From: Candidatus Faeciplasma pullistercoris
GTDB taxonomy: Bacteria; Bacillota; Clostridia; Oscillospirales; Ruminococcaceae
NCBI GenBank assembly: GCA_018715525.1
Contig: DVLL01000015.1
Span: 17,300 to 81,299, forward strand
Direction: 5' to 3'
DNA: 64,000 nucleotides
Part shown: piece by piece, positions 18,191 through 26,546 of the stretch
Layout: each line of letters starts with the position of its first letter
Position numbering within the stretch: the first letter of the stretch is position 1
Notes under the pieces: model-generated
What the model saw: only the letters and a program-made list of their open reading frames with translations
Database searches by the model: none
Told to the model about the DNA's origin: nothing
Program-made: the position numbers and the translations under genes

Positions 18191-20755
18191 ATGAAGAATA
18201 AAATTTTCAAAATAATCGCTTGCCTGCTTGTCGCGGCGATGCTTACTACCGGATGGGTATTCCCTGCTTCGGCGGACAATAACGCCGCCGATCCGGCAGT
18301 TACGGACGCCCCTGCGGCTGAGGAGACAACCGGAACAGACCCCGCCGACACAGAGGCGGAGGTGACCGATCCCGAGACTAAGGTGACAGATCCGGAGGCA
18401 GAAGTTACCGAAACGGAGGCACAGACCACTGATCCCGAGGTAGATGTGACCGACCCCGAGGGAACCGATGAGTCAGCCGACTCCGATACCGACTCCGATA
18501 CCGACTCTGAAGATGATTCTGAGGAGGAAGAGGAGGAAGAGGAGGAAACAGTCGAGTATCTTACCGACGAGCAGTCTCTTGCGAGGTGCTACGAGGTTGC
18601 CGAGAACGACAATTTCATCCTCTATCTCGACGAGGAATATGAGAGAATAGGTATATATGTAAAGGAGACCGGTTTTGTTCACTGGTCAAACTGCGTCAAT
18701 GCCGAGCTTGAGCCTACCGATGCGAGCCCGGTTATAAAGCGCAGAAGGATGTCAAACATGGCCGTATCCTACGGCAACGCAACCGACCTTTACACCTCCG
18801 ACAATCTCTTCTCGTACACAGAGTCTACAAGAGAGACAAGGCTTGAGGAGCGCAAGACGACCTATGAGCTGATCGACAACGGCGTAAAGATTACATATCA
18901 TATGGATTCAGCCAGCGCCATCGTACCCATGTATGTAGTTCTCGAAGAGGACAACGTGTATGTTTATATCGATACCGATGAGATCATCGAGGAGCAGGGC
19001 TACGAGGAAGGCGTGGACGTTGAGGACGCAGAGTCTGACGTAATAATCCTCACTGAGATCATGATGATGCCTTTCATGAGCGCCGCTGATTATACCGAGT
19101 CTGGCTACATGTTCATTCCGGACGGCTCAGGTGCGATAGTTAAGCTCAACAACGGCAAGGGCAACTACAAGGGCTACTCCCAGACACTTTACGGAAGCGA
19201 CATTACCAAGGTAAGAGAGCTTCAGGAGGATGCCATGGAGCAGGCTTACCTGCCGGTGATGGCTATGGTCAGAGGAAACAACGGTCTTGTAATGATTGCC
19301 TCTGACGGCGACACCTTTGCGACAGTAAACGCTCAGGTCTCCTTCAATTCCGATGAGGAGACAGCCTACAATCACTGCTGGTTCTCCTTTACCCTGCGTT
19401 CGAACGACACCTACAACATGGCGGGTGAGTCGAACATCATGATATTTGAAAGAGGAGACGGCAAGATACCCGTTGACAGAATAGGAGTAAGGTTCTACCC
19501 TATAACCAGCGAGGAAGAGGAAGTTCCCTACACGGATATCGCCGATGTTTACCGCGACTACCTCATCGGGCAGGGTCTTGAGAAGAAGACCGACGCGGAC
19601 TATGCGCCTTTGTTCATTGACTTCTACGGCGCTACGCTCAAGTCAAAGTCTATTCTCGGTATTCCGATAGACATAAAGACCGCGTTTACAACATTTGAGG
19701 AAGCTATCGCGATAGTAGACGAGCTTACCGAGCTCGGAGTTGACCAGATGGTCATAAACTACAACGGCTGGTCAAACGATTCTATGACCGGAAAGATAGA
19801 CACAGCCAAGAGCGTTGCGTCCTGCGTCGGAGGAAAGGGCAAGTACCTCGACATGATCGAGTACTTTAACGAGCTTGGCATCGACTTCTACGGCTCTATT
19901 GACAGCATCACCTTTACCAAGAACGGCAACGGCTTCTGGACGCTCTTTGATACCGCTTACAGGGTTTCGAGGTCGTACGCGCGTCCTTACAATTACAATC
20001 TGGCTTACGGCACTCCGGAGCCCGGCGTAGCCCCGGCACTTCTGGCTCCCAACTCTTTGCCTGATCTGAAAAATAAGCTTGAAAAGAGCTTTGCCAAGTA
20101 TGAGGGCGCAGGCGCGGGACTTGGTTCGCTTGCAACCTCGCTGTGGTCAGACTTCTCCACAAGAAACGCCGTAAACCGTTCCACTACTGCCGAGTATATC
20201 AAGGAGATCTATCAGGCGGTCAGAGCGGTAAGCGGAAAGATAATCGCCGACACGCCGAACGCTTACCTGCTGCCGTACGTTGACACAATCAAGAACGTAC
20301 CGCTTCAGTCCAGCCAGTTCAAGATAGTCGATCTTGACATACCGTTTATCCAGATCGTGCTTCACGGCTATACACCGTACTCTACAGAGGCGATAAACGG
20401 TTCTCCAGAGTCAAGAGAGCTCTTCCTCAGGGCTATCGCGGCAGGTTCAAGCATTCAGTACGACTTTATTGACAGCACGGCTACAGCTCTTGCTCACACC
20501 GACTATGTTGATCTTTATTACGCCACATACAGCGGCTGGAAGGAAGAATGTGTAGCTGAGTACACACTCGCAAACGAAATACTGAGTCAATGCTCAGACG
20601 CAGTAATTACCGGCTATGAGGTTGACGGCTCGGTCATCACAACCACCTATGATAACGGCTTTGAGACTGTTGTCGACGTTGAAACAGGCGTAATCAAGGC
20701 CGGCGGCAAGACCTATAACTATTCTGACTACGTTCAAGAAGGAGGTTTGGGATAA
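18191..20755 (+). CDS. DUF5696-like secreted glycosidase-fold protein
   Basis: 854 residues. It has a signal peptide (ending near SADN), then about 95 residues of low-complexity Thr/Asp/Pro/Glu with repeated VTDPE units ending in a run of Glu. The large conserved part contains a galactose-mutarotase-like beta region followed by a TIM-barrel-like region (YAPLFIDFYGATLKSK, VDQMVINYNGWSND, LGIDFYGSIDSITF, KIIADTPNAYLLPYVD). The layout and neighbourhood (Yip1, NHL, permeases) match what is annotated DUF5696 in Firmicutes, a fold related to retaining glycosidases. It may trim or bind the imported glycan outside the cell (inference). Its stop overlaps the next start by 1 bp. Confidence 0.75.
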   Translation: MKNKIFKIIACLLVAAMLTTGWVFPASADNNAADPAVTDAPAAEETTGTDPADTEAEVTDPETKVTDPEAEVTETEAQTTDPEVDVTDPEGTDESADSDTDSDTDSEDDSEEEEEEEEETVEYLTDEQSLARCYEVAENDNFILYLDEEYERIGIYVKETGFVHWSNCVNAELEPTDASPVIKRRRMSNMAVSYGNATDLYTSDNLFSYTESTRETRLEERKTTYELIDNGVKITYHMDSASAIVPMYVVLEEDNVYVYIDTDEIIEEQGYEEGVDVEDAESDVIILTEIMMMPFMSAADYTESGYMFIPDGSGAIVKLNNGKGNYKGYSQTLYGSDITKVRELQEDAMEQAYLPVMAMVRGNNGLVMIASDGDTFATVNAQVSFNSDEETAYNHCWFSFTLRSNDTYNMAGESNIMIFERGDGKIPVDRIGVRFYPITSEEEEVPYTDIADVYRDYLIGQGLEKKTDADYAPLFIDFYGATLKSKSILGIPIDIKTAFTTFEEAIAIVDELTELGVDQMVINYNGWSNDSMTGKIDTAKSVASCVGGKGKYLDMIEYFNELGIDFYGSIDSITFTKNGNGFWTLFDTAYRVSRSYARPYNYNLAYGTPEPGVAPALLAPNSLPDLKNKLEKSFAKYEGAGAGLGSLATSLWSDFSTRNAVNRSTTAEYIKEIYQAVRAVSGKIIADTPNAYLLPYVDTIKNVPLQSSQFKIVDLDIPFIQIVLHGYTPYSTEAINGSPESRELFLRAIAAGSSIQYDFIDSTATALAHTDYVDLYYATYSGWKEECVAEYTLANEILSQCSDAVITGYEVDGSVITTTYDNGFETVVDVETGVIKAGGKTYNYSDYVQEGGLG

Positions 20756-21711
20756 TGGCTGAAGCAGCAGTAAAAGCCGCGAAGGTTAAGGCTCAGAAAC
20801 CACCTAAGCAGAAAGGTCTTAGGATCCCATACGAAAGGCGTAAGGCCATTTATGGCTACGGATTTCTAACAGTTTGGATTTTAGGTACGCTCTACTTCTT
20901 TATCAGCCCGCTTGTTGTATCGCTCTGGTATTCATTCAACGAGACGGCGGTTACGATGGGCAAGATGCAGACTACCTTCATCGGCATTCAGAACTATATA
21001 AGGGCGTTCACTGAGGACACGCAGTATACCGAGGCGCTCCTCACCGTCCTTAAGGACACGCTTTGGAAGACCCCGATAATAATCATCTTCTCGATATTTA
21101 TCTCGGTCATACTCAACCAGAAGTTCAAAGGAAGAACATTTGCCCGTGCGGTATTCTTCCTCCCGGTTATCATCGCGACCGGACCTGTTATCACCATTAT
21201 CAACGGTGATATGGACACCTCCGGTTACGCCGGGGGATCTGACGCTTTCTCAACGATGTTTGAGACTGATATGGCGGGAGCGCTCTTAAGATTCCTTGGT
21301 GTATACAACATCAACGACAGCCTTACCGAGCTCATAACAATTGTTACCAGCGACATCTTCAACCTGGTATGGAACTCGGGTATCCAGATAATCATCTTCC
21401 TCGCAGCCTTGCAGAACATTCCGTTCTCCGCTAAGGAAGCGGCGCAGATCGAGGGAGCCACATCATGGGAGTTCTTCTGGAAGATCACTCTTCCCTACAT
21501 CAGCCCCATGATAGTTGCGAACCTCATCTACACTATAGTCGACTCCTTCATCGATCCGAACAACGCCGTAATGGAGATAGTTTTGCAGCAGGCGTCGGGC
21601 TGGTACCACGGTTTTTCGGCTGCGATGGCTTGGGCGTACTTCTTGATAGTAATATTGGCGCTGTGCATTGTTCTGCCGATTATCAACAAGTTCGTTTATT
21701 ACGAAGTGTAA
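20755..21711 (+). CDS. Second sugar ABC permease, MalF/UgpA type
   Basis: 318 residues, six membrane segments, EAA motif KEAAQIEGATSWEFFWKITL. An Ala/Lys-rich N-terminus precedes the first helix. TAATG overlap with the DUF5696-like gene means coupled translation. This is the second MalF/MalG-type pair of the cluster, without its own binding protein. Confidence 0.92.
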   Translation: MAEAAVKAAKVKAQKPPKQKGLRIPYERRKAIYGYGFLTVWILGTLYFFISPLVVSLWYSFNETAVTMGKMQTTFIGIQNYIRAFTEDTQYTEALLTVLKDTLWKTPIIIIFSIFISVILNQKFKGRTFARAVFFLPVIIATGPVITIINGDMDTSGYAGGSDAFSTMFETDMAGALLRFLGVYNINDSLTELITIVTSDIFNLVWNSGIQIIIFLAALQNIPFSAKEAAQIEGATSWEFFWKITLPYISPMIVANLIYTIVDSFIDPNNAVMEIVLQQASGWYHGFSAAMAWAYFLIVILALCIVLPIINKFVYYEV

Positions 21712-21724
21712 AGGAGGGATTCGA

Positions 21725-22843
21725 ATGGCAACTGCAAAAGAAGAAAGAGAGTTTGCGCGTGAGCGCGCAAAGCATCTCAAGGAAAAAGCAAAGGCCTATA
21801 AAGCCGCTAAGAAGGCAGGAACCCTCGATGAGCGTCAGCTTGCTCCCGAGCACCTAAGATACCTCCGCCGCAAGAGAATTTTTGAGAAGGTCTGGCCTAT
21901 CGCGAGATTTCTTATTCTCTTCGGGCTCTGCTTTGTAATACTTTACCCTCTTATCTATATGATTTCGACAGCTTTCCGTCCGTCTGTTCAGATGAACGAC
22001 CCGTCGGTAATCTGGCTTCCCAAGTCGCTTACATTCAGCAATATTATTGAGGTATGGGATGCGACAAACTTCGGCGAAACGCTTTTGAACACCCTGCTTC
22101 TGAACATGGTCTGCTCAGTTCTCTCAGTAGGTGTGTGCGCGGTCACCGGTTACGGTTTTGCAAGATTTGAGTTTAAGGGAAAGATGATACTCTTCGCAAT
22201 AGTAATCATGCAGATTATAGTTCCTCCGCAGATTACGGTTATCCCGCTTTACCTCCAGTACTCGTTCTTCAATCCGCTCGGAATAGTGGACGCGTTTGCG
22301 GCAGGCGGAGCGAAAGAGTTTCTTGGCATGACCATAAAGATGTCGGACGACGGAACGCAGCACTATGTATCTCTTATCAATAACCCGATTGTCATGTACG
22401 CACCGGCGCTGATGGCGAACGGAATCAAGTCCGGATTGTTCATACTGATATTCAGACAGTTCTTCAAGGGACTTCCGAAGGAGCTGGAGGACGCCGCGTA
22501 TCTGGACGGCTGCGGTCCGTTCAAGACCTTTATCAAGATAATGGTTCCCAACGCCGCATCTTCCTTCCTGACAGTATTCCTCTTCTCGATAGTTTGGTAC
22601 TGGAATGATTACTACATAAGCTCGACCTTCTTCAACAACAACCATACGGTTGCTATCGCGCTGCGGCGTCTGTCGACAACGCTTGATCACGAGCTGTTCA
22701 ACGGAACACAGGTCAGCACGCGAAGAAAGATTGTTTGGCTTGAGGCAGGCTGCCTTCTCTCGATAGCGCCCATACTCGTAATGTACATTTTCCTGCAAAA
22801 GTACTTCACCGAGGGACTTGAGAGATCCGGTCTTGTAGGATAA
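21725..22843 (+). CDS. Second carbohydrate ABC permease, MalG type
   Basis: 372 residues. The start was moved to MATAKEERE (ATG 21725), preceded by AAAGGAGGGATTCG; an earlier in-frame start at 21668 lies inside the upstream gene. The EAA motif reads EDAAYLDGCGPFKTFIKIMV. A charged N-terminus of about 70 residues and an insertion between membrane segments 3 and 4 (GAKEFLGMTIKMSDDGTQHY) make it longer than usual. Last gene before the cluster terminator. Confidence 0.92.
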   Translation: MATAKEEREFARERAKHLKEKAKAYKAAKKAGTLDERQLAPEHLRYLRRKRIFEKVWPIARFLILFGLCFVILYPLIYMISTAFRPSVQMNDPSVIWLPKSLTFSNIIEVWDATNFGETLLNTLLLNMVCSVLSVGVCAVTGYGFARFEFKGKMILFAIVIMQIIVPPQITVIPLYLQYSFFNPLGIVDAFAAGGAKEFLGMTIKMSDDGTQHYVSLINNPIVMYAPALMANGIKSGLFILIFRQFFKGLPKELEDAAYLDGCGPFKTFIKIMVPNAASSFLTVFLFSIVWYWNDYYISSTFFNNNHTVAIALRRLSTTLDHELFNGTQVSTRRKIVWLEAGCLLSIAPILVMYIFLQKYFTEGLERSGLVG

Positions 22844-22870
22844 ATTTTAGATTGTGTCCTTCCTTTTTTC

Positions 22871-22904
22871 CCGACCGTGGCGTTTGTGCCGCGGTCGGTT
22901 TTTT
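22871..22904 (+). terminator. Terminator of the importer cluster
   Basis: Stem CCGACCGTGGC (22871-22881) / GCCGCGGTCGG (22888-22898) with one mismatch, then TTTTTT. Confidence 0.92.
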
Positions 22905-22918
22905 AAATGTATTATATA

Positions 22919-22953
22919 CAAAATGTAATAGCAATACTTTGTATTACATTTTG
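22919..22953. promoter_or_regulatory. Perfect 12-bp dyad upstream of bioY, candidate operator
   Basis: CAAAATGTAATA (22919-22930) and its exact reverse complement TATTACATTTTG (22942-22953) are separated by 11 bp. The dyad ends 15 bp before the -35 box of the bioY promoter. It does not match the BirA half-site spacing known to me. The lack of a T-tract and the AT-rich arms make a terminator unlikely. Confidence 0.6.
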
Positions 22954-22968
22954 GCAAAATCTTTAAGC

Positions 22969-22997
22969 TTGAAAAAAAGCTGATATTATGTTAGAAT
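22969..22997 (+). promoter_or_regulatory. bioY promoter
   Basis: TTGAAA (22969-22974), 17-bp spacer and TAGAAT (22992-22997), 47 bp before the ATG at 23045. Confidence 0.65.
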
Positions 22998-23044
22998 AAT
23001 ACCGTATATTTAAGATTTGACGTATAATATTAGGAGAATGGCAA

Positions 23045-23653
23045 ATGAACTTTAAACTCAGAACAAATAAGCGAGCATTAGAAGAAAAGGCATGTGAAGG
23101 AGTTGCTGTTGGTAGAGTTTCTAAGCTGCAAAACGGTGTAATGGCAATGAGCATGACAGCCCTTGCAGCAGCGATTATATCGGTAATTTCGCCGTGGAGC
23201 ATTCCGGTGGGACCGATACCGGTCACGCTGTGCAGCTTTGCTATATATCTCATATCGAGTGTTCTCGGAGGAGTGAGGGGAGCTGCGGCGGTAGGGATAT
23301 ATATACTTCTGGGAGGAGTAGGACTGCCAGTTTTTTCAGGCTTCGCAGGAGGACTTCAGGTCGTAGCCGGCGCAACCGGCGGATACATAATAGGCTATAT
23401 CCCGTGCGCTCTGATTACAGGAGGGATAACCTCGCTGTCAAGGAAATGGTACTGGAGCTTTGCGGGAATGCTTTTGGGCACGGCTGTTTTGTACGCAGTG
23501 GGCACGGCGTGGTATATATTGCTGAGCGGAGTAGAGCTGGTTCCGGCTCTTTCGGCGTGCGTCCTTCCGTTTTTGCCCTTTGACATAGTGAAGATGGCGG
23601 TCGCATCATATCTTGGCAGGCGGCTGAGGACGGCAATGGAGAGAAGGTTATGA
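23045..23653 (+). CDS. bioY: BioY biotin transporter S-component
   Basis: 202 residues with six hydrophobic segments and the BioY signature (PVGPIPVTLCSFAIYLIS, LLGGVGLPVFSGFAGG, GPTGGYIIGY-like ATGGYIIGYIPCALI). It captures biotin in the membrane. As no EcfA/EcfT genes are near, it would use a shared energizing module encoded elsewhere or act alone. TTAGGAGAATGGCAA precedes the ATG. The last codons overlap the next ATG by 4 bp, so the GH26-like lipoprotein is co-translated, an unexpected partner. Confidence 0.93.
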   Translation: MNFKLRTNKRALEEKACEGVAVGRVSKLQNGVMAMSMTALAAAIISVISPWSIPVGPIPVTLCSFAIYLISSVLGGVRGAAAVGIYILLGGVGLPVFSGFAGGLQVVAGATGGYIIGYIPCALITGGITSLSRKWYWSFAGMLLGTAVLYAVGTAWYILLSGVELVPALSACVLPFLPFDIVKMAVASYLGRRLRTAMERRL

Positions 23654-25284
23654 AAAGAGCCGCGTGTATAATATTATCCGCGCTTATGCTTTGTTCCTGC
23701 ACAGCTTTTGAGTCTGACATTAACGAGCAGGGAACAGGGCAGGATACTGTTGTGATACATACCGATTCCGCACCAGCGACCACCACTGCCGAAGCAATGA
23801 CAACGACTGATACTGACCAGCCGGAGATAACCGAGCCTGTTGTGATTACACTGCCAAGCTACCCGGAGACCGAAATAGGCGAGGTGGTTTACGAGCAGGA
23901 GGATTGCTATAAGCTTTATGAGGCGGAAAACGGCAGTCTTTCCGGCTATGCGGCGGCTGCCTCCTCCCGTGAGGGCTTTTCAGGGGATGGGTATGTCAGC
24001 GGACTTTCTCTGCCGGACAGCTCGCTCAGGATAGAGCTGGAGATCGACTCGCCGCAGCATTACTCGGTGACAGTCTGCGCGGCGTCGGACACGCCGGTAA
24101 GCTGCGAGCTTTTTGTTGACGGACTTGCCAGAGGCATGCTCGAGATTTCCGGCAGCGGTGAATTTGAGGCGATAAAGTTTGACAATATATATCTTACGCC
24201 CGGCGAGGCTATAGTCAGCTTTGAGGGACTTACCGGCGAGTGCGACATGGATTTTGTTCTGCTTGAGAACTCGGACGAGGTATATCAGCTTGAGTACAGC
24301 ATAACAGGCGAGCTTTGCACGCCTCAGCCGTCTGAGAGCGCTTCAAGGCTTTATCGCTATCTGTGCGAAATATACGGCAGCTCCGTGCTGAGCGGTCAGC
24401 AATGCTCGGTAGGGACAAACCTTGAGCTTGACGCAGTGGCAAATGTAACCGGAAAATATCCCGCCATACGCTTCGGAGAGCTTATGGGTTATGCCTCGGG
24501 AGTAGACACAGGAGACATCGAGCTGTCCATTGAGTATTATCAGAACGGCGGGATTGTGGGATATGTCTGGAACTGGATGCAAAATTCCTCCTGCTATCTT
24601 GAAAAGTCGGGGTTTGATCTAAGTCTTGCCATGACAGAAGAAAACGTGAGCGGCATTGACTCCGATGAGATTGAGTCAATGCTTGAAAGCGGGGAAATAA
24701 CCTCCGAATGCGCGGCGCTGCTCACAGGAATAGACAGGATAGCCCAGCAGCTTTCAAGGCTGGACGACTTAGGGATCTCTGTTCTTTTCAGACCATTGCC
24801 TCAGGCAGGAAATACCGACTTCTGGTGGAACTGCGATAAAGAGAGCTATCAATGGCTGTACGAGCTGATATTTGAGCGGCTGACAGACTATCACGGGCTT
24901 GGCAACCTGATTTGGGTGTGGAGCGCGTATGACCCGGAGTGGTATGTTGGCGACGGATACTGCGATATAATCTCACTTGACGTATATGATTTCAGTCATA
25001 AGCCGTGGGACAATCAGAGCAGAGTCAATCAGTTTATTAGGTTAGAGGACATATCAAAAGAAAAGCCGCTCGCAATAAGCGAATGCAACGTCCTTCCGGC
25101 CCCCGCGAATATTTTGCGCGATAACGCCTATTGGCTGTACGCCTCGGTGTGGTCCGGAAATTACGCCTGCAACAACTCGGGAAACATTTCTACTGAGTAC
25201 ATCTCTACGCAGGAATGGATAGTATTTTACAACTGCTCTGCTGTTATCACGAGAGAAAAGCTTACCGAAAGCAGCTCGAACTAA
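23650..25284 (+). CDS. GH26-like lipoprotein with CBM35-like module, catalytic acid/base missing
   Basis: 544 residues with lipobox LMLCSC, a Thr-rich linker, a beta-sandwich carbohydrate-binding module (about 85-205, starting YKLYEAENGSLSG), and a GH26 mannanase-like TIM barrel (about 225-535). GH26 enzymes carry the acid/base Glu in RPLHE(M/F) and the nucleophile in a SE motif. Here the first reads RPLPQ (residues 381-385), so His is Pro and the Glu is Gln385. The nucleophile-equivalent Glu478 is kept in AISECN. The usual WHW before the active site is WNW. All this suggests a non-hydrolytic glycan-binding protein (inference). ATGA overlap with bioY. Confidence 0.85.
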   Translation: MKRAACIILSALMLCSCTAFESDINEQGTGQDTVVIHTDSAPATTTAEAMTTTDTDQPEITEPVVITLPSYPETEIGEVVYEQEDCYKLYEAENGSLSGYAAAASSREGFSGDGYVSGLSLPDSSLRIELEIDSPQHYSVTVCAASDTPVSCELFVDGLARGMLEISGSGEFEAIKFDNIYLTPGEAIVSFEGLTGECDMDFVLLENSDEVYQLEYSITGELCTPQPSESASRLYRYLCEIYGSSVLSGQQCSVGTNLELDAVANVTGKYPAIRFGELMGYASGVDTGDIELSIEYYQNGGIVGYVWNWMQNSSCYLEKSGFDLSLAMTEENVSGIDSDEIESMLESGEITSECAALLTGIDRIAQQLSRLDDLGISVLFRPLPQAGNTDFWWNCDKESYQWLYELIFERLTDYHGLGNLIWVWSAYDPEWYVGDGYCDIISLDVYDFSHKPWDNQSRVNQFIRLEDISKEKPLAISECNVLPAPANILRDNAYWLYASVWSGNYACNNSGNISTEYISTQEWIVFYNCSAVITREKLTESSSN

Positions 25285-25353
25285 TTAACAAATATGAAAT
25301 AAAATATATTAAGAAAAATTACAGTATAGTTGTGCATTTTGCAGAAATTTCTC

Positions 25354-25382
25354 TTGTAATTTTCTTTGAATTTTGGTATGAT
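25354..25382 (+). promoter_or_regulatory. Candidate promoter of adaptor/FtsX operon
   Basis: TTGTAA (25354-25359), 17 bp, TATGAT (25377-25382), 80 bp upstream of the ATG at 25462. Confidence 0.5.
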
Positions 25383-25461
25383 TTAAGATAGTAAAATATC
25401 GGTGAGAATACTTGGAACGCACTCGCCGAATAGTGCAAAGCGAGAAGAAAGGAAAGTAGAT

Positions 25462-26511
25462 ATGAAGATTTCAAGGGTTATATTCCTGACGGCTGCCGCA
25501 GCGATGCTGGTTATGTCGCTCAGCGGATGCTATTTTCTTCCCGAAGAGGAGGAGGTATACGACCCGCCGGTAGTAAAGGCGAGCGAGGTATCGTATACTA
25601 CGACCACTGCTACGCGCAAGGATCTTGTGAAGCAGGTAGTAGCAGCCGGAACCATCACCTCCGGAACAGAGTCGAACGTCGCTTTTACCGAGTACGGCGG
25701 CTCGATCAAGCAGGTATATGTTTCTGCCGGGGACGCCGTTGAAGAGGGACAGCTTCTTGCCGAGCTTGAGACCTATGCTCTTGATCAGGAGATAACCATC
25801 AAGGAGATGGAGGTATACCGCGAGGAGCTGGAGTATCAGATAGCAGTGGAAAACGGCGAGTCTGAGACTGTGAAAGCGAAGGAAAAGCTTGATGTTGAGC
25901 TTATGCAAAACGAGCTTGACGGACTTCTCGAGCAGAAGGCCGCTGCCGCTATTTACGCGGATGTTGCCGGAACCGTTTCCTACGTCAGAACGCTTTCGCC
26001 CGGAAACTGGGTAAACGCAGGCGACACGATAGTCACTATTATAGACATAACCGACCTTTACATAGACATTTCTCCCACGACTGAGGTGGGGCAGTTCCTC
26101 ATTGGCAGACCTCTCTCGATAAGATACGAGGGAGAGTACTATGACGGAGTTGTCGTAGCCAACAAGTCGGGCAAGCAGTGGGATGAGGAAACTCAGGGAG
26201 AGCTTCTCGGCGAGGACGGAGAGCCTGTGCTTGCGGAGGGCTCGGAAAAGATAAGGGTAGCCTTCAAGGACGATATACCCGTGTCCTCGGCAGTCGGAAA
26301 CATTGCCGACGCGGTTCTGGTTCTTGACAGCCGCGAGGATGTAATAGTAATATCAGCTAACCTGATAAAGACAGATAACGGTCAGCAGGTCGTATATTTG
26401 TTCAAGAACAACGAAAGAGTCCGCACGCCCGTAACCACAGGGCTGCAAAGCGGCTCGTCGATAGAGATCACCTCCGGCCTCGAAGTGGGCGACGAGATTA
26501 TAATCAGATAA
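25462..26511 (+). CDS. MacA/HlyD-like adaptor lipoprotein of an ABC exporter
   Basis: 349 residues from ATG 25462, preceded by AGAAAGGAAAG; the frame from 25402 lacks a binding site. It has a signal peptide with lipobox LSGC. A biotinyl-lipoyl-like barrel lies around VAAGTITSGTESNVAF and VYVSAGDAVEEGQLLAELET, with a short coiled hairpin (DQEITIKEMEVYREELEYQI). The second half-barrel reads GTVSYVRTLSPGNWVNAGDT. The end TGLQSGSSIEITSGLEVGDE is typical of the family. It works with the FtsX-type permease 35 bp downstream, probably exporting a peptide or lipid, or acting in cell-wall signalling. Confidence 0.88.
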   Translation: MKISRVIFLTAAAAMLVMSLSGCYFLPEEEEVYDPPVVKASEVSYTTTTATRKDLVKQVVAAGTITSGTESNVAFTEYGGSIKQVYVSAGDAVEEGQLLAELETYALDQEITIKEMEVYREELEYQIAVENGESETVKAKEKLDVELMQNELDGLLEQKAAAAIYADVAGTVSYVRTLSPGNWVNAGDTIVTIIDITDLYIDISPTTEVGQFLIGRPLSIRYEGEYYDGVVVANKSGKQWDEETQGELLGEDGEPVLAEGSEKIRVAFKDDIPVSSAVGNIADAVLVLDSREDVIVISANLIKTDNGQQVVYLFKNNERVRTPVTTGLQSGSSIEITSGLEVGDEIIIR

Positions 26512-26546
26512 TCAGCCGGCCGCTTGGGTATTAGGAGGGAAAATAA

